NCBI GenBank assembly: GCA_964036045.1
Contig: OZ038381.1
Coordinates: forward strand, 65,410,242 to 65,474,241
Reading direction: 5' to 3'
Length of the DNA stretch: 64,000 nt
Origin: Eutreptiella sp. 'Long Island Sound 2002'
Lineage: Eukaryota > Euglenozoa > Euglenophyceae > Eutreptiales > Eutreptiaceae
Shown: piece after piece, positions 54,417-64,000 of the stretch
Position numbering within the stretch: the first letter of the stretch is position 1
Layout of the letters: each line of letters starts with the position of its first letter
The notes under the pieces: model-generated
What the model was told of the DNA's origin: nothing
Databases searched by the model: none
The model's input: the letters and a program-made list of their open reading frames with translations, nothing else
Translations under genes and position numbers: made by a program

Positions 54417-55363
54417 TCACCCCCCCTGCGTGGTGGGGGGTTGCCGGGGCTCATCCTTGCTCTCGGCCCCCCCCTTCTCACCCCCCGTGTCCCCTTCCTT
54501 CTCACCCTCCTTGTCACCACCCACCTCACCCCCCTTGTCACCCCCCTCCCCTTTGTCGCCACCCTCGTCCCCCTCGTCATCCCCGTCATCCCCGTCGTCC
54601 CCGTCGTCCCCCTCCCGCAAGGCCTCCCGGAGGTGGGCCGCCGCCTCCTCCCGTGTGCGGAAGAGGAGCTCCCCCGGCACCCGGAACGTGCCGCCCTTTC
54701 TCCCGCTTCCTCTTCGTCCCCTTCTCCCCCCCCTCCCTATTGGACCCCTGCGACGCCACCCACCAACACCCCCGGGTCCAACTCCTCATCCCAATCCTGA
54801 AACACCGTCAATTGGCTAGTGGTCCCCTCATTACCCCCCTCCTTCCAAGGGACATACCGGGTGTCCCCCACACCCGGCATAATCCCATAGGGGTCCCGGC
54901 CCCTATCCTCCAAGGGGGGGGGGTTGGGGTTTTGGGGGGGGGGGTTGGCCTTGCCCTTGCCCTTGCCCTTGGGCTTGGGCTTGGGCTTGGCCTTGGGCTT
55001 GGTCTTGGTTTCGGGGGGGGGGGGGCGTCTTGCTCGCTACTCTCGAAGCGGGGTTTCTTCTTGGGGGCCTTGGGGGGGTGGTTCCTTTCCCTTGCAGGTG
55101 GTGGTGGTGGTGGTGTTGCTGCTGCTGGTCCCCGCCCGGTCATGCACCGTCATCCAACCCTTGCACTCCGGGTCCATGCCCCCCACACTCCTGCCCGCCT
55201 CCCACCTACCCAAACCGTGCTGCACCGAGAGGGCCAAATTGGGGTCAGCCCCGACCATCCGGCCCAACCGGGTGACACCCACGAGGCGCGTCCGGCCTCC
55301 GCAATCGCGCCACTCGACGCGCACCCCGCACAAGTCGGCTCCACACGTCTACACGCTCACAAC
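54417..55363 (-). pseudogene. Second protein, exon c
   Basis: After a CTCAG acceptor the minus strand reads GVRVEWRDCGGRTRLVGVTR, LGRMVGADPNLALSVQHGLG, RWEAGRSVGGMDPECKGWM, Thr-rich and Pro/Lys-rich low complexity, then (shifted) FQDWDEELDPG. A basic patch, FRVPGELLFRT-like words and REEAAAHLREALREG follow, and an acidic Asp/Gly/Glu repeat (DDGDDGDDGDDEGDEGG) ending QPPTTQGG. The strong charge segregation suggests a nucleic-acid or protein-interaction tail. Family unknown. Confidence 0.55.
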
Positions 55364-55523
55364 CTGAGAACAGAAAGATGATGCAAGTGTGTTCTAGCGG
55401 CGTTCTAGGCAACTGTTCTAGCGGCGTTCTAGCAGAGTTCTAGTGGCGGCGGCACGGCGGTGGCTAGATCAACTCTAGAACATTTCGCTAGATCAACGCT
55501 AGAACGCAGTCAACATATTGTGC
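55364..55523 (-). other. GC-AG intron with TTCTAGCG motifs
   Basis: The donor is CAAG|GCACAATATG and the acceptor TTCTGTTCTCAG; length 160 bp. The homologous donor at 48,978 is GTACGG, so one base change gave the GC donor. It contains GTTCTAGCGTTGATCTAGCG, AACGCCGCTAGAACAG and similar words. Confidence 0.7.
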
Positions 55524-56859
55524 CTTGCCGGTCCAGGGGGGGGGAGATGGCCCCCAGGGCCTTGGCGAACGCGGCCCGGGGGTTGGGGGGGTGCGGCTGC
55601 GGGGGGTCCCCAGTTGCGCGGGTTGCGGCGAGCTTGGGCTTGGACTTGGGCCGGGAGGCGATGCCGTGCACCAATCCAGCATACGCCCCCCTGCCGCCGC
55701 CGGGTCGAACCCGCGCATGTCCATCAGCGCCGACCAGGTCGGCGTTCAGTTCCACGTCCTCGCCGCAAATTCCATCCCCCCAAGTCCCACCGCCTGCCAG
55801 CACATGGCAATGAATCGCCAGTAGGTGGCCTCCCCCTTTTTCCTCTCGGGGCTAAAGAGGTTAAGTTGGGCCAACTCAAACATAGTCACCCCCTTTTCCG
55901 GGGGGGGGGGGGGCGTCTGCCCCCATTTCCGCCAAGGCAACTCCTGTTGCCACCCCCACCACCCTCGGACCACCCCCAGCCGCATTGGCTTGTCGAAGTG
56001 GACCACCACCCCCTCGTCCACCCATACCCACCTCCCCGGCCCCAAAAGCCTTTGATGCACCCGCTGCATCAAAAAACAGAAAGTCCAAACCAGACTCTCC
56101 GGGGGGAGGAGGAGGGGGTGGTCCATGTTTTGGGGCTGGGGGCCAGCCACGACGGCCGGGTCCCATGGCAGGTCCTGGATGGCCCCCGCATCCCTCGACC
56201 ACAAAAAAAAACCCTAGCCACACCCCCCCCCCCCCCGACCCCCGTCTCCACCACCACCTTCGCCTCCACCTCCTCCTTCACCGTCTCCTCCACCATCTCC
56301 TCCGCCTCCACCTCCACCTCCACCACCTCGTCCACCTCCTCCACATTCACCTTATCCACCTCCGCCGCCACAATCCTCTCCATCCTCCGCACGGTGCAAT
56401 CCAGGGCCTGGATCTCCTCCTCCGTTTCCTCCACCTTCTCCTTTGCCTTGCCAATGGAGTGCTCCCCCATGGCGATCCGCTCCTCATCCCCAATCCGGCG
56501 CAGCTCCACCCGCTCGGTCTCCCATTGGGCGACCTTGGTCTCCGGCTTGGCCTTTGCCCCCTTCTGAGCTGTGAGGGAACCCGAGAGATCCCCAGCTCCC
56601 CCGCAGCTCCTCCAGCTGCTCGCGCTCTGGGGCCGCCTTGGCCGACTTCTTGGCGGTCAACGGGTGAGGGGGTGGCAACGGAGGAGGTGGGGCTTGGGGT
56701 TAGGGCTTGGGCTTGGGCTTGGCGAGGGGGGGTGGCATGGGCTTGGCCTCAGCCGCGGCCTTGGGCTTGGCCTCCGCCCTCGGCCTTGGGCTCGGCGTGC
56801 TGCGCTTGCTGCTCCCGCTGGGCGTTCACCGCTGCCAGCACATCCGCCATCTGCTGTTG
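55524..56859 (-). pseudogene. Second protein, exon b
   Basis: After the GTAG acceptor the minus strand reads QQQMADVLAAVNAQREQQAQ, a Lys/Ala-rich linker, then a long coiled coil (VELRRIGDEERIAMGEHSIG, KEKVEETEEEIQALDCTVRR, then Val/Glu repeats such as VDEVVEVEVEAEEMVEETV). With frame changes it continues DLPWDPAVVAGPQPQNMDHP, GRWVWVDEGVVVHFDKPMRL, MFELAQLNLFSPERKKGEAT and YAGLVHGIASRPKSKPK. The ordered C-terminal half has conserved Trp/Asp motifs (RWVWVDE). Function unknown; a partner of the transposase is a reasonable guess. Confidence 0.55.
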
Positions 56860-57004
56860 CTACAAAAAAAAGAAGGAGCGTTCTAGCGGCGTTCTAGGCA
56901 ATCTTTCTAGCGGCGTTCTAGCGACGTTCTAGCGACCGATCGTGCTGCCTAGATCAACACTACAACGCTTCCCTAGATCAGCGCTAGAACCCACGACAAA
57001 ATAC
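56860..57004 (-). other. Intron with TTCTAGCG motifs
   Basis: GTATTTTGTCGTGGG to CTTTTTTTTGTAG on the minus strand, 145 bp. It includes GGTTCTAGCGCTGATCTAGG and three AACGCCGCTAGAA or AACGTCGCTAGAA words. It splices the first exon of the second gene (57,005-57,043, MAS*ELIEQLMRQ, with a stop) to exon b. Confidence 0.85.
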
Positions 57005-57043
57005 CTGTCGCATGAGCTGCTCGATCAATTCCTAGGAAGCCAT

Positions 57044-58115
57044 GTTGCTGATGGTGAATATTCTATTCGAGGGAAGCCTGCATGTGGCCCTGGCCCCTCC
57101 TCACCTCCATGGCATCCCTGCCCGAGCACGGCACTTGCACCGCGGCCCCCCGTGCACAACCCACGACACGGCAAAATATGCAAATAGCCATGTGATGCAC
57201 TGTGCGTGCACATTGGCCTCCCTGTGGATGGCCGACCACTGACGACCCAACACCTCGTCCACCCCCTCCAACCGACAACCCGCCCCCCCCCCCCCCGGTT
57301 GCTGTGCTCGTTATGACCATGTTTTAGAGAGCCGTTGATGCTTTCTGACATGTCACCCGACAACATAGCCAACCCAAACGGCTTAATGTTCCGCAACATG
57401 GTATCTACATCATGCTCGAGGCTTAGTAGATACCATGATGTTGTATCGACAGTACACTGCCGCCGGAAATCCCTTGCCACAACGGCGCATTTCTATGCGT
57501 TAGGGCCCTGATATGTACGATAGAGGGCCTGCAGCAGGTCCCAAAAGTTCGCGATGGCCTTGTACTTGGCCGTGCTCGGCCTAATGCCGAGGCACCTAGC
57601 AATATCGGGGCATGCCTCCAAAAAACTGGCCGTCTCTTCCCCGTCCGGGGAAGCTGACCCATAAACGCTCCAACGTGCACGCCTCTCCGACGGACGAGAG
57701 GACTTGCACGGCTTGATGGAGCGCACGGGTAACCAACCGAGCCTCCCCGTCGACAAACTCCCCCAACAAGCGGCCCATGGCCGTTGTCAAGTGCAAAATG
57801 CACAAGACGACCCAGGCACATGGCAATTTCAAAATCCGCTGCGTACTGCAGCCAGCGGCTTGCAAAGAAGGCGTCCCAAGGAGGAAGGCCGTGTAGTGGG
57901 CCTCATCACGCTCCATGGTCCGCAGGATAGCACTACCCTCCCAAGTCTTCTTTTGGGCATTCCATATCTCCTCTTTGAACATGGAGCCCACTTGGGGGCA
58001 TGTGGACACCCCGATCACCCTTCGTGTCCACGGTTGATCCCCCGAGGATCACTTTTGCCTCCTCCTTGGAGGCATCCCATTGGACGCACCCCGTGTCGAA
58101 GATGTCTTGAATCAC
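57044..58115 (-). pseudogene. Transposase-like protein, exon 2
   Basis: After a GTGTTTAG acceptor it reads VIQDIFDTGCVQWDASKEEA and, after shifts, IGVSTCPQVGSMFKEEIWNA. LPCAWVVLCILHLTTAMGRL and LGEFVDGEARLVTRALHQ follow, then CPDIARCLGIRPSTAKYKAI, NFWDLLQALYRTYQGPNA, ARDFRRQCTVDTTSWYLLSL, EHDVDTMLRNIKPFGLAML and SGDMSESINGSLKHGHNEHS. CILHLTTAMGRLLGEF and SGD.SESIN..LKHGHNEH are the best conserved blocks and the likely core of the enzyme. I do not recognise the superfamily; a DDE-type nuclease is possible but not shown. Confidence 0.6.
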
Positions 58116-58243
58116 CTAAACACGAGACATGGGGGGTGGTTCGTTTCGTTCTAGTCTAGTCTAGCCTAGCTTCTAGCAAGCGGCGTCCGAGGCTAACTAC
58201 ATCAGGACTAGAACGAGTGAAAGCCACTAGGTGAGAGGAGTAC
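58116..58243 (-). other. Intron with CTAGAAGCTAGG motifs
   Basis: GTACTCCTCTCACC to TCGTGTTTAG, 128 bp on the minus strand. It is the homologue of 18,753-18,881, with the same TTTCACTCGTTCTAG and GCTAGAAGCTAGGCTAGAC words. Confidence 0.75.
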
Positions 58244-59010
58244 CTCCCAATTGCTCTTCCACAACGTCCCAAGGGTGTCCATGGCCTTGTCATCGCAATT
58301 GGCCATGTTCAACACCCAAAGGCCCGCGGGGGAGCGGGCCAAGCGGTCGAAGTTGGCCAAGGAGATAATGAGTTGGGTGCACTTGCCCCCGGCCACGGGG
58401 TAGACATCCCCCGGACGATGAACGTCAATGGGAAGGAGCGTTTGATGGACCGCACCAAGCCCGGCCATGAGGGGATGTATGTGACCCATGAGGCGAGGGG
58501 CCATGAGATCCCGGTGGCCTTGGGCAACACCGTGGCAACGGGAGGATCCAATTGCATGGGGGCGACCAACTCCTTCCAACGGGCTTGGAAGTCCCGCTCG
58601 GTACAAATTGGACGGGAATAGGGGCCACCGGGGACGGTGCGGTGCTACTCCAACTTACGGAGCGTGTAGAGCTCCGAGAGGGTCCTCCACGAGGACTTGG
58701 GGGCCCTCATGTTGAGCACTAAGTCACACGTGGCGGTGGAGGGGAGTAGGGAGGCGGCATATGCCTCGACGGCGGCCTTGCATGCCTCACCCGTGGTTTG
58801 GTAGAAGTGGCGATGTTCACATATTGGACGGCGTTGTTGAATTGCCGCCCTGCTAGGGGGCATGATAGCGCCCACGTGGCCAAGTAATGGCCACGTCCGC
58901 TCATCCTGGATGTTCGAAGCCCCACTCAAGTCCCGTAGTGCCTTAGACAAGAGGGAAGTATCCCTCCCGGTTGAGGAGGGAGCAAGGGGGGAAGTGGCGG
59001 GGCGCTTCAT
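58244..59010 (-). pseudogene. Transposase-like protein, exon 1
   Basis: ATG at 59,010 gives MKRPATSPLAPSSTGRDTSL, LSKALRDLSGASNIQDERTW, a frame-ambiguous region, GEACKAAVEAYAASLLPSTA and APKSSWRTLSELYTLRKLE. An in-frame TAG follows, then TEXDFQARWKEL-like sequence, LASWVTYIPSWPGLV and GGKCTQLIISLANFDRLARS, ending DKAMDTLGTLWKSNWE. It aligns with 18,005-18,752. Because this copy and the 18-kb copy have their lesions at different places, the parent gene was intact more recently than either copy. Confidence 0.6.
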
Positions 59011-59220
59011 TGCAAAGAAATGTGTAACATCTAAGCTCAAGAAAAGGAACCATGGAACAATGCACTACGGACAATAGCAAGCATGCACGGCGGAACAATG
59101 AAGAAATTGGCACATCTGGGTAGACATTATATCGTTCTAGTATTGATCTAATCTAGGCTAGAACATCTAGGCTAGAGTGTTCTAGGCTACAACAAAATTG
59201 GGTCTTCTACTGTGTACCAA

Positions 59221-62160
59221 GGGTAGGGGGCCGGCTACGAGCCCTCTAGGGGAACCTTGTAGCGGCACATTCTGTGCCCGCATTTCAGACCCCCTTCCGG
59301 TCATTGCCGCAACCCTTATACGAAATTGACGGTGGTGACCTGGAAGCACTCCATGCCGTGCGGCCCGTGCCACGGAAAGTCCAACGGGTCCCCCTACAAG
59401 TGTATATGCACATCTCATAAGTCCCAGGGGAGCTCCATCCGGGGGGCTGCGGCATGTAGTGCATGCCCGGCATTCCGCCCACCAATAGGCCCCGGCCAGG
59501 CTGCGCTCCGTGAGTCCCACTGTGCACTAGCACGCCAGAGCAACCGTCATCATTGTCGTAGCATTGAGGCAGTTGCATAGCTGAGGTTGCTCCGTGGGAG
59601 GGGGCGCTGGAGCCAAAACTCTCGCCAGCGGCAGAGGGCCGCAGACTAGGCAATGTGGGCTCATGTGGTACGGCAGCGGCCCTAGCGGGACGCTAGCGAA
59701 CATCGGCCCCGGCGGGGTGCCCGCTAGTGTCTCCCTCACCTCGCCATGGTCGCCGCTGCCGTAGGCCCAGCCCTCCTATCAATCAAGCAAGGGGCCAGAA
59801 TCCTCTCCTCACCACACTTCGAGCACCACGTGGTCGACTACCAGCGGGAGGGAGGGTCGCGCTCGGCGCAGAGGCGGCCCGAGGAGCAGTGGAGAAGCTG
59901 CAGCCAAATGAGGGCGGCGGCGCATTATGTAGTCTCACACATTAGCCGGCACGAGGAGGCCGTCTAGCTCCGATGCCCTGCTCAAGACCAGCCACTCGAC
60001 CGTCACCTACCACGCCTCCCACCCCTCGATCAGCCGGGGTAGGCATAGTGACTCCACGCCCATGCACGTTCGGCACTCAGGCAACGCCGACGGAGGCAAC
60101 ACATTGTACTAGATAGACAGCAGCGGCAGACTCTGCCCCCCCGTGGAGTTGGGCACGTACTCGCCTGGCCCAGTGTTTGGGCAAGATGGGGGGGGCATCA
60201 CGCACAACGTTCGGTAGGGTGCTACAGCACCGTTGGATCACATTCAGCAGCGCCTATGACAGGAGCCGTTGCATCGAGGCATGCAGCTGCGCTACACTGC
60301 GGACCGCTGGTGGGAGATGCAAGGGGGTTCCAAACCACCCGGCCTGCCCCCTCCCCGGCACCCCATGGGCGCAAGGGCGGTGGCAGCCGGGGGGGACCAT
60401 ATAGGCGTCCTGCAACCTACAGCACCAAGGGTTGCGGGGCCGGCCACTACTGGAACGGCCCGGGCGCCCACGAGGGATTTCACCCAGCACCGGGGGCCAA
60501 CGGGGCGACAGCTTGCTGGGGAGGAAAAGCTGGGGGGGTGGGGGGGCAACCCCGCCGCCAGGGCCACCTGCTGGGTCTGGGCCGGCGCGCCCATTGGCTT
60601 GGCATGCTTCTTTAGAAGTTGGCGCACATTGGAAGCAGTCTCCAAGGGTACGGTGAACAGCGTGCCGTTCTGGCGGTGGGTGTGCCGGGCCAGCGGAACG
60701 TATCCGGTGGCCCACATCACCAGGACGACGGCGCTGGTTTCCCCCTGTGCAAACATGGTCCACACCGCCGCAAAATACCATAAGTAGTCGAAACCCCGTT
60801 GCAACATGGTGAGAGAGATGTCTTTGGTGACGCGGAGCCGCTAGCGCGTCAACAACAGCAACTGTCGTCAAGGTATCCGGGTCAATGCCCGACAACTGCA
60901 GCACTATGCGTTGGGCTACCGGCAAGCCTGCTTGAGAGTTCACACCGGGTGCAAGGAAAGGCGCTGCCCAGGGGGAGGGTGGCTGAGGGGCCTAGGCCAT
61001 GGCTAGGGGACCTAGCCGCCACCGTGGCTTGCGCCCCCCTGGGAGGGCATGGTGCCTGGTAAGACCCCGGACAAGGTGCGTGCCCTGCCGGGGGCGCGTG
61101 CCTCACTGGCTACGCGGGCTGGAGGTAGTACCGGGGCGGCTTGCAGGCCGGGGTCGAGGGGGGCACACTAGGAATGCGACGGGTCACAGCCACGGCCCCC
61201 GCTGGCACGATGGAGATGCCTTTTTGTTCCTTAATGGGCACCTCGATCGCCTATAGGTCCTCAAAGCGGGCCATGATGGCCACCGCCGCGACGATGGCGC
61301 CCAAACGTGCCGCGGTCCTTGAGCTACCGCAGGGTGCCATGGATTTTGGGGGGCACGCCCGCACCGGTGACAAGGGAGTGGTTGACGGTGGAGTACCACC
61401 CTGGGTCCTGATGTCCAACAAAGCGAGGTTGATCCATGGAGCACCCCGGTGACACGTTGTGCGCTTGGTTCGCAATCCTCACCATGGCCTACACCAGACC
61501 GAGAGTGCACAAGAGGCCAAGGCCTAGGTGGAACCATTGCATGCTGGGTGACCTCCATCCAGTCGTCCCTAGGCTCTTGACCCTAGCCAACTACCTCCTG
61601 GGGGCTGTCCGCGCCTAGGCGTGCGACCCCCCGACACCCGAGCACCAGGCCCTCTAGTGGACTTTGCACTAGATAGCCCGTGGCCTACGCATTCGGACGT
61701 GGAAGGCAGCCCTCCACTGGAGGTACCTAGACGCTATCTAGTCATTGGTCTGGGCACCCGGCTTCAGCCGCGACCACTAGCGGTGCGAGGTGACCTTATC
61801 AAGGTTGTCCGGCGCCATGACACCTTGCCAGCCCGCGACCGCCGCGGGTGGCACGCAGGTGGATTGAAGGCCTCCCGCCTGTGGGGGAACGGTGAGGCGA
61901 CAAGTCATCCAACTGGAGGGCTAGAGCGAAGGCCACACTTACATCTTGGAAGTGAGTGGCCGGGAGCACCACACGCTCTGTTTGCAGCCCAACGCAGGTT
62001 GCAAAGGACTTGCATAAGCAGCGGTGGCAGGCCCTAGCGGCCTTGCCAGCAGGGACCGGAGGGGACTTCATCACCGTCCCCGATGTGGGGCAAATCGGCG
62101 CAACGATGGGGCCGCCGGCCAGGGCCGCATCACAAGACCCAAAGTCCGCGCAGTTGCGGG
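59221..62160 (-). pseudogene. Decayed coding-like minus-strand block, unrecognised
   Basis: Protein-like stretches on the minus strand are ATHFQDVSVAFALALQLDDL (near 61.95 kb), INLALLDIRTQGGTPPSTTP and ARLGAIVAAVAIMARFEDL (61.25-61.45 kb), AVEVP-like KEQKGISIVPAGAVAVTR (61.2 kb), then Gly/Pro-rich MPGMHYMPQPPGWSSPGTYE (59.45 kb). Stops are frequent. G/C content is high, as in 13.2-15.8 kb. No domain is recognised. Confidence 0.3.
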
Positions 62161-62258
62161 GAGTTGGACATTTTTTTAACGAAAAAAACATAGTTGTGTC
62201 CGATTCTAGGGAAATCTGCGAATATTTACCATTGTGGTTCCAGCACCACGTCTTTGTC

Positions 62259-62700
62259 CTGAATGTGATACACGTCATATGTCAAGACATCCCTAGTGTT
62301 GCTTTCGACGCCAGCTGTGTCCCGAGGATTGGTTTTTTCCTTGAGTTTGATGCAACCCGTATGTCCAAACATCCCCGGTTTTGTTATTTTGATGGCTGCT
62401 GGTTCACCAAGAATTTTCCTTTTTTAGTGCGACGCAACCCGTATGTCCAGTCAACCCGAGTTTTGCTTATTTCCATGACTGCTATTTCAGCAAGAATTTT
62501 TTCCTTTTAGTGTGATGCTACCAGTACGTCGAAACATCCCTAGTTTTGATGATTTTGATGATTGTTGCTTGACTCGGGCTTTTTGTTTAGTCGGATGCAC
62601 CCATATGTACAAAACTCCCACGTTTTGCTTTTTTTGATGGCTGCCGATTCACCAAAAATTTGTCGTTTTAGTCTAATGCAACTCATATGTCCGGACCATC
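62259..62700 (+). repeat. Diverged tandem repeat, period about 82 bp, five copies
   Basis: Each unit has GATGCAACCCGTATGTCCAA, then CATCCCTAGTTTTG, TTTGATGGCTGC, TTCACCAAGAATTTT and CTTTTTAGT, with many substitutions. Confidence 0.75.
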
Positions 62701-63857
62701 AGTCTACAAGCGTTGGAACTAGTCTTCAAAGGAATCATATATTGTGGTCATTCCCACCGAAAGGTGCAATGACCCCGTGCAAACTGTCAATCTTTGGCCC
62801 GCGCACGTCAGGATGTCATGATGGTCAGAATGACCACGGCACACGAACTACAATTCTTTGATTGTCCATTCATGGATGTGCGCTGTCGAGTCAATTGTGG
62901 ACGGCATTGTCAACATCAAATTGGAAGATCAAATAGGTTGGCACCATCACGGGCTCAGGTCAGGTGATTGTGGTGGGAACAAGTTCAGCAACGGAACTAG
63001 ACAAAGGGAATCTTCATCTACCTTACAGTTAGCATCCCCTTCAACACCGTATATGGCTTGCCATTCTCACACAATACCTGCGGATGTTGATTTTTGCTGG
63101 CCTGCCTACGCGGAAGAGCCCACGAATTGTTGAGTTCGTGATCAAAATCAAGGCGCATGGCCAGAGTGGACCGAATGTTACGATCCTTATAGCCCTAAAA
63201 AAACAATAGGGATGCCTCATTCGCCTGCAACAGTGACTTGGACGAGTTTTTTGAGGATGCGTGGTCAAAATTGCATCAAGCGGATATCATCAAAAACGTC
63301 TATGGGGCACTAGTACTCCACCTCAACATTGTTACAATGCACCCAGAATGTTTGACACATTCATTCTCCCGTTCGTCCCCGGCAAGGGGGGGGGGGTGGA
63401 AAAAAAATTCCTGGAAACGGCATAGGGTTTTTTCTGCGCAGCCAACCCCTGGAGGGTGGGGGGGGTACGCAAATTTTTTCCTTACACATATGACCAAAAA
63501 TTTTACCAAGCAAAGCCGCTTCAAAGCAAAAATAGTGCACGTTGATCTGTTGACACCATCGCTCCATCAATGTGAAGACTACGGCCCCGGCTCAACGTGC
63601 AAAGCGTGGTAGGGAAGTCTCACCCTTCAACTCTGGTTAAGGAGGAGGGGCGTTACTCCCTCGGTCAGAAGTGGTAGAGCCCCAATACTACTTCTTTCCC
63701 CATACCCCGTGGTTCAGGCAACAACCTGCCTGACCCGCTACGTCACAAGGTGCCCATTTTTGTGACGTAGTCGTTTCGGTTCGCATGTTGCGACGTTTCG
63801 CGTTTCGAGTCGTTTCGCGTTTCGAGTTGCCGTGCTTGCTGCTAAGTTGCTACCTAC
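62701..63857. other. No firm gene; weak plus-strand coding signal
   Basis: Two plus-strand stretches read like protein. VHSWMCAVESIVDGIVNIKL lies near 62.87 kb. SDLDEFFEDAWSKLHQADII lies near 63.25 kb, following a CCTGCAACAG acceptor-like site. Neither has a recognised motif. 63,770-63,830 holds a GTTTCGCGTTTCGAGTC direct repeat. Confidence 0.3.
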
Positions 63858-63930
63858 TGCTTCTTGGCCTTCCCACCATGGGAGGCCGCGGCTTGCTTCT
63901 TGCCCTTGCCGGCGGCTGGTTTCTTTTTCG
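63858..63930 (-). CDS. Possible early exon of ribosomal protein eS25
   Basis: The minus strand reads (A)KKKPAAGKGKKQAAASHGG then KAKKQ between an AG (GAAGCTAG) and a strong GTAGGTAGC donor. Small-subunit protein eS25 starts with a short Lys/Pro/Ala-rich tail ending GGK.KKKKWSKGK, and GGKAKKQ would fit just before an intron. The leading CG would complete a codon from an ATGG in the preceding exon. The rest of the protein is not in the window and the acceptor lacks a pyrimidine tract. Another lysine-rich protein, or chance, is possible. Confidence 0.35.
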
Positions 63931-64000
63931 CTAGCTTCTCTCAAAGCTGATAGCCGCTCCCCACAAATACAATTCCAGCCGTCCACAGTGCGGTTCGCCC

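Larger units (their letters stand above)
53426..59220 (-). mobile_element. Uninterrupted level-1-type TIR transposon, 5.8 kb
   Basis: TTGGTACACGCTAGAAGACC at 53,426 and, complemented, TTGGTACACAGTAGAAGACC ending at 59,220 are terminal inverted repeats. They continue CAAT and GTTCTAGCCT / GTTGTAGCCT, with about 32 of 37 positions matching. On the minus strand it has a two-exon transposase-like gene (59,010 to about 57.05 kb) and a three-exon second gene (57,043-54,417), separated by GT/GC-AG introns rich in TTCTAGCG. The protein order equals that of the level-1 element at 17.5-51.4 kb. No target-site duplication is apparent (flanks CTACGA and GGGTAG). In-frame stops show it is inactive. Confidence 0.8.

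Noticed and set aside
1-64000. tRNA, rRNA, riboswitch or bacterial operon features
   Set aside because: No cloverleaf with a TTC-A/G box and matching arms, no rRNA core words and no ribosome-binding-site-spaced gene strings were noticed; a covariance-model scan would be needed to exclude small RNAs.

Overview
This window looks like nuclear DNA of a eukaryote with a very repeat-rich genome. Short GT-AG introns, scattered small exons, a non-LTR retrotransposon fragment, TIR transposons with introns and long minisatellite arrays all point that way; there are no operons and no dense bacterial-style coding. A green-lineage alga is my best guess, but no marker gene settles the organism. Most long open frames here are artefacts of satellites or G/C-rich sequence.

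Layout. (1) 1.9-12.0 kb, minus strand: the clearest host gene, part of an unconventional myosin heavy chain. It has an end-of-motor exon (GKTKVFLKNG), a neck exon with IQ-like repeats, further small exons, and a phase-consistent 3' end at 1,929. The upstream motor exons are not in the window. (2) 13.2-15.8 kb: a decayed minus-strand reading frame of unknown function. (3) 17.48-51.42 kb: a nested set of mobile elements. (4) 51.4-53.4 kb: unrecognised degenerate sequence. (5) 53.43-59.22 kb, minus strand: a second, uninterrupted copy of the outer transposon with both TIRs. (6) 59.2-64 kb: decayed coding-like sequence, a diverged tandem repeat, and a possible exon of ribosomal protein eS25.

The nest is the main result. 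The outer element (level 1) has its 5' half at 17,482-21,059 and its 3' half at 48,461-51,424. Compared with the copy at 53.4-59.2 kb, the first half stops where the second begins. Between them lies a 27.4-kb insertion (level 2, 21,060-48,460) that starts TGTGTAT and ends ATACACA. Level 2 carries minus-strand genes, including a decayed SF1 (Upf1/DNA2-type) helicase, plus a 52-bp palindromic minisatellite (S1). Into S1 a related 11.4-kb element has inserted (level 3, 30,060-41,439). It has the same ends and left subterminal sequence, and it is filled with three further satellites: S2 (10-bp unit), S3 (52-bp palindromic unit, with a large internal inverted duplication) and S4 (G-rich).

The level-1 family encodes an unfamiliar transposase-like protein and a second protein with coiled-coil and low-complexity parts. 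Its introns of 128-177 bp and its subterminal regions are all packed with the motif TTCTAGCG or its complement, an unusual signature. Nearly every mobile-element gene has stops or frameshifts, so these are decayed copies. All family calls come from motifs read by eye; no database search was run.
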